Part shown: piece by piece, positions 1-12,000 of the stretch
How positions within the stretch are numbered: position 1 is the first letter of the stretch
How the letters are laid out: each line of letters starts with the position of its first letter
Source of the DNA: Spinellus fusiger
Lineage: Eukaryota; Mucoromycota; Mucoromycetes; Mucorales; Phycomycetaceae
Direction of reading: 5' to 3'
NCBI GenBank assembly: GCA_025094145.1
Contig: JALLLS010000015.1
Location: forward strand, 1-64,000
Length of the DNA stretch: 64,000 nt
Position numbers and translations under genes: made by a program
The notes under the pieces: model-generated
What the model was told of the DNA's origin: nothing
What the model saw: the letters and a program-made list of their open reading frames with translations, nothing else
Database searches by the model: none

Positions 1-3000
1 CCACCTGAAGAGTAGACCCTGAAGTGGGTGTTCCTGCTTGACATCCATTACTATCCATAACACTAATCAGTTCAATGTTATAGGCTCCAGATTGAATAAA
101 CACATCGGGAAGTGACAGTTTATGTTTGAGAGAATTTGCCTTCACAGAGTATAACTGTGAATAGTCTGCTGACACATGCTTAACACGAACATCCACAATA
201 AAAGGTGCTTTTCCAGTCAATTCAAGCCAAATTTGAGGAGCGTCGTAAGAGGAGAGCGAGTCACCAACACACAATGTACGATCGATATTTGTTTTTCTAA
301 ATGCAACGGTAGGTAGAGGGTGAACCATATAATCTACCGATAACTTGGGTGTAGGAGTAAAGGGTTGAGTGTAGCGCTGATCCGAGAGTTTATCAAAAAT
401 GTAGCGGAATTTACCACTCTTTTCAGTGTCTAAAGAGACATGGATACTCGAGGAGAGTGTATTGATTTCCTTTGTACCCAAGTGGACATGGTTTATTTTC
501 CATGGTACTATTTGGTATTTGTTGTAGGCAGAATAAAAAGATCCATGTCCTAAAATAAATAAGTAATGAGAGCTTAAAGTGATATTCTTACCCTCAAAAA
601 GAACGTCAATGCCAGTGTTTGCTCCTTGACACACTGCTGTTTTCTCATAGATTGATTCCTGTTTTAAGATGATGGAATCATTTACAATAGAGAGTGAGGG
701 TCGACCCAACATTTCCACAACATAAGGTGGTGGTATAGCTTCTCCCTTGCAAAAGGCGTCTTCCACAGAAACAATCTCATACAATCCAGGCTTCTTGGTG
801 CTAATCAGTGCGTTGGGATCACTAGTGACAATCTCCATAATGTCGGTGGGTTGCTCTATATTGCGGTAGTTTACTCTCCATGGGCCTTCTCCAAACAGTC
901 GGAGAGGAAGAATAGCAGTAGATCCCTCAGTAATAGCAACAGTTCCATTATAAACATCGTCTCGATAGAAGGCTGCTGTAGGGCGTTCACGGCGTACATC
1001 AATAATAACATCATGAGACTCCAAATCAATCGTACATCCCTTGGCATCTTGAATCTAGTAATATTCATTCAATCACATAAGAAAAAGGTCTCTTTATAAA
1101 AAGAAAAGGATATTTACCTTGGTGAGAGAGACAATACGAACACCGGGCTTTTGAAACTGAGGAAGAGAGATGATAAATCTAGGATCTTGCACATCGGATT
1201 GATATTTCTGGCCCAAGGAAGACCAGGTAAGCTTCCATGGACCTGTGCCACTCAGGTTGACATCTAAATCGAGGGTTTCTCCAGAACATGTACGAACAGC
1301 ATCCAAGGTAGTTAACTTATTATCAAACACTGCATTAGGCTGAGGATAGACAGTTTGCAGAATAGCATTGTCGTTGATGGACTGACTCTTATAGTACAAA
1401 TCACCCAGTGTCTTGAACTCATAGACATAATCCCTAGTAGAGTCTTTGCTATTAACAACAAAATAGTAATAGATGTCTTACAACTACTCTACTTACCCAT
1501 TGGAAGTTGGCAAGTAAGAGAACATATAACGAGAGCGATCAATGTGTTCTGTTTTTTCCTCAATGATCACCTTCTTTCTACCCACGATTTTAGAAATTGT
1601 GTATTCTATAGTAAAAGGAGGTGTGCCTAAACAGTAGAACATATCAGTAAATCATTCACTTGTTTATCCAATGAATCTAGTGAATCTACTCTATCTCATC
1701 TACCTGTTAATTCAACAAAGAACTTCATTCCAACAAAGTTATTCCCTGCACATTCAGAGGGAATAGGTGTCTCACGTATTTCAATAGAAGGAAGTGGAGG
1801 TTGAGATATAAGACACGTAGCAGGAATCAACACATCTCCTTTGCAATATACATCACTGACTTGGATTAAGTTGTAGAGTCCAGGTGCATATGCCTTGAGA
1901 GATGAGTTTGTATCTGTGAAGGAAACATCTGTGAATCTTTCATTCTTTGTATCCTCTTGTGCAAATTCGTAAGTGAGTTTCCAAGGAGCTGATCCCTGAA
2001 AGTTCAAAGGAACGTCGATGTATTTTTCTCCAATAAGAAGTTTCATTGGATTGACATCCTCACAATTGAAGTTGACAGTTGGACGGTTGTATACCTGGAG
2101 TTGTAACTTGTTACTTCCCTCAAGAGAAACAGCATTTCCAAAACCATCTATCACTTTCATCAACTGGTATTCATAGGATGCAGATTCTTTGAATGTGTGT
2201 TTTATAGGAAATATCTGTGTCTGTACTGATGCCCAATGATAGGATCCATGTGCCTCGGGAGCAAAGAAACTAGGATCCACAGTAGCTGAAGTACGATGGA
2301 TTGTTGATGTTTGTGTAATAGATATTTCAGGTCGAATGTTTTTGATATTGAAGAATGATTCGCGTTCTCCTTCTCGAGTAATGTATTCGAGTGTGAAGGG
2401 AGGCACACCTGTCAGTTGAAGAGAGATCAAGCCTTGGTCCCCAGCGCACACATTTGTCATTGTTGAAGCATCAAATCTTGCAGAAGGACAAGTAAACACA
2501 TAGGCCACTTTTCTTTTTGTTCTCACATCTATGCCTTCTTTACTCTTGACTGATTTCAGAGTGTAAAGACCAGGAATTTTGATGCGTACATAGTATAGTT
2601 CAACGCCATTGCTGTCTGTGCTCTTGTCAATGGTGCGTCGGATGTCATTTCCACGAAACCCTCTTGTCTTATTTTTTCTTGTATCAAAGTCAAAATGTTC
2701 TAGATTAAAGCTATAGGGAGTTGTGTTGTTGATTGAGATTGGGATGAATATCTCCTTTCCATTGGGTTCTGCGGGTAAACAGTAGAATTCATTATCAGGA
2801 TTTAGTTCAGCTGTACTGTTGTGTAAGAGTAAGAGTAAGAATAAGAAGAGTTACTAAGGGCCACTGCGTATTTACCCAAAAGGAAGAATGCGTAGTGTAT
2901 GTCTTCCGAGAATATGATTAGGATTATGGATCACATCTCTCACATTTACTTGACGTGCCCAAGCAGCTCCCAGTTGGTGAGTAAATGCATCCCCTAAACA

Positions 3001-3481
3001 AGTATGGATTTTAATATATCAATCGTCAATGCAACCTACCAAATAGAATTTTGATATATGCACTCGTCATTGCAGCCTAAAAGAGTTCGTTTAGTGTCTG
3101 ATGCCTTTTTAATCGACCTACCACTGGCATAGCAAACAGTATAAAATTCATTAGTATGAGAATAAGGGAAAGAAGCACCGTTTTCAGCTCAGTGAACTGC
3201 AGCCAAGGAATTCTGACAAACCAGAGTATTGTCATAAATAGTACATCGCAAATACACCACATGAATGCGTTCTCTCCTGGTGTTAATAGACCTGTTGAGT
3301 AATATTTTTGCCATGCATCATAGATCTTCATTGCTTGTAATAGTGTAAAAATAGCTGCAGCATAATAGCGCTGTGTTGGAAAGTCGATCTTCAAAGGGGA
3401 TATGCGGGCCAGCTCATAAGATCTGTTGGTCTCTGGCTGTGAAGAGACGCGGGTTTCTCCCATCCGCCTGGCGTCTTGCAT
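1..3481 (-). CDS. POM152: Nucleoporin POM152, 5' part of gene (C-terminus off the left edge)
   Basis: Integral membrane nucleoporin of the nuclear pore membrane ring. My exons on the minus strand are 3481-3122, 3076-3040, 2993-2876, 2815-1704, 1626-1497, 1448-1118, 1054-592 and 549 to the edge; all phases agree. The N-terminus carries the family's PTQR segment (FPTQRYYAAAIFTLLQ) followed by two or three hydrophobic membrane spans within the first 130 residues, then HILGRHTLRILPFG and a long lumenal region of repeated Ig-like modules, recognisable by recurring G-P-W/P-F-T-x-E-Y motifs (for example GVPPFTLEY, GEGPWRVNY, GSAPWKLTY). Introns are 42-77 nt. The gene is truncated by the window, so the last Ig-like repeats are not seen. 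Identification rests on the N-terminal layout plus the repeats; S. cerevisiae Pom152 has the same architecture. Confidence 0.9.
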
Positions 3482-3587
3482 AATGAGTAGATGATCAAGA
3501 CAAAAGAAAATAAAAAGTTAAACGCGTGCCTACTTTTGACACGTGGGTTTAAAATACAGCCCTAAGGAGTGGAAAATATTCCTATGC

Positions 3588-3610
3588 GACGTCATTGTCT
3601 CTATGACGTC
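3588..3610 (-). promoter_or_regulatory. Paired CRE-like sites upstream of POM152
   Basis: Two TGACGT-core motifs, GACGTCAT at 3588-3595 and ATGACGTC at 3603-3610, are arranged as an inverted pair about 110-130 bp upstream of the POM152 ATG. A CACGTG E-box lies at about 3540-3545. These match ATF/CREB and bHLH consensus sites. Function is inferred only from position and sequence. Confidence 0.4.
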
Positions 3611-3694
3611 TTTTTGTCTCATATTTTGTCCTCCCATGAAATAGCATTTTTATTCACTATGCATCTACCACTTTGCTGACAAGAGACAAAAGAA

Positions 3695-3772
3695 GAAAAG
3701 AGAGAGAGAGAAAGAAAAAGAAAAAAAAAAAAGGGGGGGGGAAGAGGAGGAAAGAGAGAGAGAGAGAGAGAG
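3695..3772. repeat. Purine-rich GA/A/G low-complexity tract
   Basis: A run of GAGAGA, A-rich and G-rich sequence in the spacer upstream of POM152. It directly abuts the repeat copy that begins near 3785. Confidence 0.8.
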
Positions 3773-3784
3773 ACTTGTTCCTGT

Positions 3785-4350
3785 TACTACACACCCAAAG
3801 ATTTTTCTGGCCTTTAAGCGGTGATACCTCTTTCCTTTTACGTCACAATAAAATTCCCTTTTATGGCTCTGTGTTTAAAATCAAAGGTTTGCGAGTATCC
3901 AAATTATTAGTTCTTTTGTGGATACCTCAATATCAAATTGTATTATCAATAAAAATATTGTTTATGAATAAAATTGTTAATAGATAAAATTGTTTATGAA
4001 TAAAATTGTTAATAGATAAAATTGTTTATTATAATAGTATAGCTAATAAATATTATGACTATAGCTACTGCCTAAGTAGATTCCCTCATAGCAATATAAT
4101 CTATACCCTAAAAGCCTTGTACTGTATCCTTGGGATATAGATAAACATGCTTGGGAGTATACCTTAGAGACCCTAGACAGTATATAAGAAAGAAAAGACC
4201 ACATGAGACTGACTTGAAAAGAGTCTTTACTTGCCTAATATCAAAAGAGTGTATTAGTAATAATTCAATCAAGAGAGATAGTATGCTTACCTTGTACTCC
4301 ATATTTGTCTTAAGAATAGTAAGCCATATATCATCTATTAAAATAAGTTA
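3785..4350 (-). repeat. Dispersed repeat R1, copy a (inverted relative to 33.65-34.48 kb)
   Basis: Read on the minus strand, this segment aligns by eye with 33650-34480 on the plus strand. Shared blocks include AAAGGCCAGAAAAAT at the 3' end, GGATACTCGCAAACCTTTGA, GATATTGAGGTAT, TCCCAAGGATA, AAGGCTTTTAGGGT and AGTACAAGGTAAGCATAC. It contains an intron-like unit at 4235-4290 (GTAAGC donor, TACTAATAC branch-like sequence, TTAG acceptor) that is also conserved in the other copy. The 3' end matches the sequence next to the Tc1 transposase relic at 34.5 kb, so the repeat may be part of, or captured with, that element. No open protein is evident. Confidence 0.75.
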
Positions 4351-4507
4351 GTACTATATCCTGCCTGTAAGAACGGTGAGCTTGATAAATTCAAGAAAGT
4401 GCAACACCCCAAGACCCTCCAGAAGAGAGAAGAATCCTACAGTGACATGTCATGGTCTTTTAAGGTAAAAAGCTTATAAATATGATAGTCAAAGAAAAGA
4501 CCAATAA

Positions 4508-4587
4508 GTTTATTATTATTACTATTATTATTATTATTATTACTATTACTATTATTATTATTACTATTACTATTACTATTATTATTT
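4508..4587. repeat. (ATT)n microsatellite with ACT interruptions
   Basis: Trinucleotide tract of TAT/ATT units interrupted by TACTAT units. It lies in the POM152-SZT2 spacer. Confidence 0.95.
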
Positions 4588-6019
4588 ATTTAGGTGCAAA
4601 AACCAACAATGTTTGAAAATCATGACCAAATCTGCTCGAGTTTCTTATGAGATGATTTCTCGATACTTTTGGAATCAGGACATGGCAGCAACATTGAACT
4701 TTTGTCATGTTCGTTTTTTGGGCTAAGAGAAGAAGGCAAACGGCCCAAATGCTTTTGTCGATCCAAGACAGTACAGTCTGTTGGTACCAAAAGAAAGGAG
4801 TCACCCTTAACTAGTGGTAGTCGACCCACCAAAACATCAAAGAAGAATCCGGTGTAGTTATCGCTGTACTAAACTAAGATACACATAAGTCTTTTTTGGA
4901 ACCATACTACATTTCTATACTATAATTTTCACAAATATGCACCAATACTTTATGAAAATACCCTTTTAAAAACACATTAGCCAATCATAAAAAGAGTGTT
5001 ATCTTATTGTCCGTGTATTTACTTTTATATCCCAAAAATCTTTAGGTGTGTACCACATTAAAACAGAAAGTCTCTTTCTCTTATTGGCTGGTTTTGGAGA
5101 AGAATGAACTTGACTACAAACCAAAATAATATTCTTTTGATTTGAGCCAATAGAAAGAGAGAAAATGTTGTCCTCCCCCAACATTCAATATAAGCTTCTT
5201 ATTTCTGATAAAGACAGTAATTCATCAGAGATGGATTTGTGTTGTTAAAAAAATAAAGACTGTTTTTTTCTTGTTTTGTTTTGTTTTGTGAGCTAAAATG
5301 ATATCTGCACCCTCCTGTAACTTGTCTTTATCCCTCTGTCTCGGCGCCGTTTTAATTATTGGAACTGGACACTTCTTGCTTCTTCAGTGCCACTGTTGAA
5401 ATAACAAAAAAAAAGAAGTCATTGATCAGCCTTGTACAAAGACAAAGTGTAGGCTATTCTACCTCCCCTCATGAACTGTTCAGACATCTCATAGTATTGA
5501 CTTATTGGCCTACAGTGAGCGTAGTGCGTAGAGTGTAAAGCCATAGCCATAGCCATTCACACCCATCACTCACACTACATATAAAAAAAAGATATAAGAA
5601 AAGGATATTCTTTATTGTATTTGTCTTTCATAATGCACCATGACAGCATGCCTAGTAGAGATATTAAGGCATGTGTCATATTACTTGTAAAAAAACAAAC
5701 ATATACACACATTCTGTTTGTGTGCCAGAATGACTCATTATCTTATTAGGTGACAGAAGCTCACACTGCAGTCTTGATAAGAAAATCATCTGTCATCAAA
5801 CGCAATGACCTTGACATGTGGTTATTAAAGCATACATTTCAACCTGTCTCTACGCGAGAATATGGAGTAAGCATCCAGTTACTTTAAAACTACACTCTAC
5901 TACTATCCTTTACAGCTGCACTCACCCTTTCAATGAATTAGGACTTTCAATTGTTGTACTTGTCTAGCTGTGTAAAATCCACCCGGGATTCTTCTTTACA
6001 GCAGCGAAAAGAATCAAAG
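4588..6019. other. Spacer upstream of the SZT2-like gene, no gene recognised
   Basis: AT-rich sequence with no open frame that I can link to a known protein. It presumably includes the promoter and 5' UTR of the SZT2-like gene. I see no tRNA-like or other structured RNA signature. Confidence 0.6.
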
Positions 6020-9000
6020 ATGTTATGTTCTATGATACAAAAGACAGAAGGCTGTATTTCTAATGTACCATCAATAGTATCGCCCACTCCTCATCATGCT
6101 AACACAGCTCCAGAGCCTTTATTGCCTCTGGATGAGACACATTCCCCTCCAACGCCACAGAAAATGTACATTATTACACCCAAAACTCGCATTATTTCCG
6201 TGGCACAAGCTTACCGTAAAGTATTCATACTGGATCTAAGCTCAAGCCTAGCCACTATTGATACTGGTACAAGCCATGTTATGATAGGAAATGCATACAC
6301 CGTGTAAGTGATAGAATTGATACCCTCATCTTTCTACAATAGACTTATCCATTCTCTGCTAGACTAGAGAGGATGCTCAATGGTCTTGTTCAGTCTTTCT
6401 CTTTGTGCTCTTACCAAGGCTCGAGTTTAATGGTAGATGGAGTGGTTTTATTTTCTATTGTCTAGTGAAACGAGAATATCATTGATGACATTCTACCATG
6501 TTTACTAGTTTGAGCCTCTTCTTCATCTCACAGTAATAGCTGAATGCTCCCAATTCGGATCCAACATGAATGTTATACCCATTCTAGCAGAATACCCAAC
6601 CATGCGTGTTCTTATACAAGACACATGCGTAACAAGACACAATATATCTCGTGTTTTGGAAACATTGCAAGAATCCATTCAGATATTTCAGCATGACTTG
6701 GGAATATTTAGAAAAGAATTAAAAAAGAGAAGATCAAAACTAGGATATACCCTTGATGTACGAACAGATCACTCTTTTGTTGTTGAAGAAGGTGTCAGCA
6801 CAGACTTTGAAGTCAACACCCTCGACCCACTCTATATTAACAACTTGGGCCCATTGGAAAAAGAAGTCTCTAAGAAGAACGACAAGAAAAAGAATGACAA
6901 GAAAAGTGTAAAGTTAAACAGCAAAACAGTCCCTTCTCGCTTAAACCAAGTGCATCGACAAGAATCATCCACAGCATCCACAGCAAGACATGTTCAACCT
7001 ACACATCAGAACGCACCTCATCATTCTACATTCCATCATCATCGTACAAACTCAATGTCTGTCAATGTACAAAGATCCATCAAAAGTATTGCAGGAGAAA
7101 AGAAGGATGTATGGGGTGTTGGAAAGTCAGGAAGTAGTTTGGCTTATATTCTACGTGCTGGGCTACTTGCTTTGAACCTTCAACCCTTGGGAGGTAAACC
7201 ATCGATAGTACTTATTACAGATGGTGTTGTAAAATCCAACTTGCAAGACGAGTCTATTCTACAGCAACTATCCAGTGAAGACATTGCATGCAACATTGTC
7301 CAGATGGGATCTAAAAATGTGTTTGCTCCAGGGTGTAATTTTGGATTTGTCGCAGATAACGAAATCTTAACATTTGTAGCAAAAGCAACAGGTGGACAAT
7401 TCATGTATGCAGAGCAATGTCCTTCTTATTTCTTTGGTAATGGAACAGGTGATTTCTCCATTCCTTCAAGTGTGCATAGCAGTCGCAGAGAAAGTTGTTC
7501 AGAAATGTTATCACCCAATATGTATCACATTAACTTTCTTATAAAAGAAATATGTCTGGACAGAATACGCTTAGAAAACAAGGGTATGAATGGATCAGGA
7601 AGGGTCAACGATTTGCCATTTGATCTATCAAGAGACAGCCTATCTCATGGCGTCCCCGATTTCTCAATAGATAATAGAGCACAGTCCTATGATGAACAAG
7701 GAAATAGAACAATGGCATCCTCTATAGCGTTTCCTTGGGATCCTTATTCTCAGCCCAGTGTTGTAGAAAAGAAATTGCTCAAGTATCAAGAATACTATCT
7801 TCCTACAGAGTTTTGGCATGTTTTTAGCGCACGCATTCGACAAGGATTCTGTCTATCTTCTATTGTTTTTGATGACAACAGGAGTCGTCGAACAGCTAAC
7901 GCACCAGAAGACATCCTATCAAAAAAAGAAAGAGTCATGATTACGCTTGTGCTCAACTGGCATCCAAATATTACTATCGAATATAGAATACGAGCAAATT
8001 GGTCTTCCACATGGTCCAAATATCTAAAGGGCACCTCTCCACTTCATGAAAACTCTCTTCCGACAGTACTCTTGGAAGATGAATTGACACTTGATGAAGA
8101 AGGAATGTTGAACTGCATGAAAGCACCCAAAGTTGAAATTCTTATCCGTGCAAATAGCAGCTTTGCGCATATGCTTCAAAATTGGGAAGTATTCCAAAGA
8201 AGAAGTCAAATGATGGGAATTGTTACTGGAAGCATTGGTATTGGGGACTTTTCTGGCTCACCCATCTTTTTAAAAGTTGGACAATTAAAGAAACTTTTAA
8301 TTCGTATATCAGAAACAGACGCCATGTTAAAGACACTTGTGAGTATAAATTCACCTTACTCTCAGGGAACAATTTATCAGCAACAGAGCGAATTTATTAA
8401 ACAGTTTGAAACCATATGGGATAATATCAATGATTCAGAATTTCGTCCATTCAGCAGGTACTGGTATGATGAACACTGCTTTGATATTATTGTCGACTAT
8501 TCAATCAGTTACAAATCTACATATAAAATGGTAGATGAGAGCAATGATTTCATGACAAACACTCTATTGCAGCTCAATAAGAAGCTTTCTGCTTGGATGA
8601 CCATTACAAAAAAAGATTCTGTATACATTAAAATTCTAAATCTAGAAAAAATGTGGCAGGAAGAAACCAGCGCACCAACAAATATATATACGGATCTTTT
8701 ACAAACTAGCGTCAAATTGAATTCAGGTCCACGACTTGCAAATAAGTATATGCAGTTCTGTGAAGTACGTATTTGCCGTGACAAAGATCGTATTATTAGC
8801 GTGAGATTACTCTTTTTCAATACTAGCATATCAAGAAGAGAAGAAGTAATTGAAGAAGTAAAAAGAATGCTTATCATTCATCCTGTGGAGCAAGAAAGCA
8901 CAATGAGAGAACTTGAAGTCAAATCTGCAGCAACACCAGACTCGGATGAGAATCAACTTGTCTCTGTCAAAATAATTCATCGTCCTATTTCTCTTTTATT

Positions 9001-12000
9001 GATGCGAGATGCTGAGCATTACATGGCATCAGCAGAACAGATAGAGAATCAACAAACACAGATTAACAAAATGTGGTACATCAACTCTACTTTCTGGTTG
9101 ACAGGTGAATTTCTTGTTCGAAATTATTTATACCATCGTGCTTGGCATTGGGAAGTTGAGGATTATCAGACAGATATATATGTACAAAACAAACTGATGG
9201 GTTTACAGGCTCTAGCATTTGACTATTTATGCAAAGCACGTCTTAGTCAAGTAAGTTAAAAAGAGAAAGAAATTTATTGTGAATACCAACTATTTTTGTT
9301 TATAGAGCTACATTATTGTATCTTCTCAGCACTTATCCTGTCACTTTTATAAAGAAGTTAAAATAGGATCTTCTTTATCCGCCATTCAATATTATATATG
9401 GAGAAATGTTGCGAACAAGAAAATAATCACAGAGCTGTGGATCGAACCTGTCTCTGTAGACCCTACTTACACCATTGACGAGACCATTATGTTTGATGTG
9501 TACTGTAAAGACAAGGAGATTATGACTCAGTTAGTAACCTTCGATCATATAAATACACTGGGACGAGACCCTTCTCTAAAAGATACAATCGAGAATGTTG
9601 TATGTGAAAATTCTATGGATGAAGTCTCACAAGCACTTAGAATTCATCAAACAAATATGCTTGACATATCGTCTGTGCTACGCCTAGGAACGTTTCTACT
9701 TGCATCTTATCCTTGTCCAAAATACAATAATCACTGCCTTGTTCAAGAAAGTGAAGAAACTCTGTACACACCCAACACTACACCATCAGTACTAAAACCT
9801 GGAGATTCAGAAAGATCTATTGAAGACCTTAGTACCTCTAGACATAGCGACCGATCTGGAGTGAGATCTCGCTATTCATCAAAGCTAAGCTCAGCTTCTT
9901 CCTTTGTAGGAGGCATTCAGACCGTATGGCAATCGGACAGAAAGCTTACATGTTCATGTCCTCGACCCGATAGATTGTTTTGCCAGCATAAAGAGGTCAT
10001 CTCGAGACTTACACCAGTGTATAGAGACATGGCTTTACTTCACTATTACGTTGAAAAATCTTTGTTTTCTATTGCTGACAATGATATGTTGCTTTACATG
10101 ACCCCCATAGATGATTTCTGGTCTACTTTTATTCAGTCTTTGCACAAAAAAGATCAACAAAACGCAACATCAACATTAGATATTGTCAGAAGTTTAAGAG
10201 ATATGCGCTGCTTTGTGAAATGCTCCGACCCCTCTGTATTCGTCGTCGTTTTAATCCCATGCTTGAACGCAGTTGTAGAAAGATTAAGTGAACTTCAGAA
10301 TGAAGATGAGATGTTTTCTTACTCAACTCCACCTCAAGACAGTAAGGCAGTGAAGTTTGATTTTATGAGTTTACTCGTATTTGAATGCCACCGTCAAAAC
10401 CCTGAATCTGATGAATCTGATATGAGCAATTTGCAAAAATCTTTATCTCAAAAAGATATGGAGATAAAGACAACTGAAACACTATTATCTGAAGAATGGC
10501 TTAACAGCCTAGGTACAACTCTTTCTCCGCACTTATTGAGTGGCTGTCTTGGCAATCTCTTCATAAATAGCGCTCTTTCTGACCGAACACTCCGACTTAT
10601 GCAAGACATAACTCGCGTTTATTCCAGGAGTTTTGTCAAGTCTGTATTTACATGTTTTCTTCATGGAAGAGCCGTGGAAGAAGATGATTTTGAGAAAGTA
10701 TTGGAAATATGTGACGAATCTACTTTGGACATTGATCTTACGGGATACTTGAATGTTCAAACCCTATTGAAACGACGTGGCCGGACAAAGTAAGTAATTG
10801 TACTGAGATACTCACAAGTAATATTTACAAATGTCCTACTCAGTCTAGAGGAGCTTGAATCAGCTCATCAAAGATTTGTTTCTGTTTTGGGACATTACTT
10901 TGAACCTGTTATATTGACCACAGGAAAACGCCAGAACATTTACTGTTATCGACCTCCTTTTGCAAAGGTAGGCCAGAAACTGGGATTCTCCTTGTCAGGA
11001 GAAAAGCCAAGTAATCTGGCAGATGTAGTTGAGTGTGCACAGAACCCCCTCTTTGTTCGTCTGGAATATACACTTAGAAAACCCAAAAGCACAGGTGGAT
11101 TTATGGAAGTTTCTTTTCCATTAGAACATCTTCCTTCTTCTTATGAAGGTGTTACAGATTCAGGCGAGATATGTAATTATGAACCAGCTTCTATTGGTTC
11201 CATCTCTTCACCTATTGATTCAGGAGATAAAACTATTGCTACACTTCACTTGGCTTGTATGACACTTCCTCAAGTTGACCACGATCCTGTCAATGTTATA
11301 TTCTCACATGTAAATGGATGCACAGGAGATGCATCGACTCAACATCAATCGTACGTACCAATTGTCTTGAAAATTATTATCTTTTTATTGACTTTTTTTT
11401 TTACTTTTCTCTTTATCTTGAAAAAAAAACTATAATGATAATAGGAAATCCTTTTTAGAGACTAACTCATCACATCGTGCCAGCCTTTCTTCATTAACAA
11501 GAGATAAACAGGATGCTTTGGTAGAAACGGAAGCTCGTTTGAACTGGCTTTTCACAGAGGAAATTATGCACGGCTTATTGAGATCTGGACCCATTACACA
11601 ATCTGTCATTCGGTATATTGAGGCACAACTTATGAAGAAAAATCCCTTTGTAGATTTTCCTACAACAATGTTCATGCCTCTTGTCTTTGCTAAAAATCAG
11701 TATCTCAGTCGACAAGTATTCTTTGAAGAGTTGGAGAAGAATCAAAGTACACCCTACAGGCTTATTCGAGTGGGTGATTGTTTTTACGCCAGTGATAAGG
11801 GGCCTTTAAACATGGCTAGAGCGCCCAAAGAAGATGAAATTTCTCAAGATGGGAGTGAATTATTTAAAGATGAAGGGCTTAACATATCAGTGGACAAAAT
11901 CAGTCACTCCAGCAAAGAACAAAATGAAAGTGACGAGTTCTGCCATGGTTTGGGTATTAGCATATCTGAGCCTGATGCACCTGAAGAATATGATGAAGTG

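Noticed and set aside
5951..6019. Upstream extension of the SZT2 first exon
   Set aside because: The open frame upstream of 6020 starts only with TTG; the first ATG in frame is at 6020.
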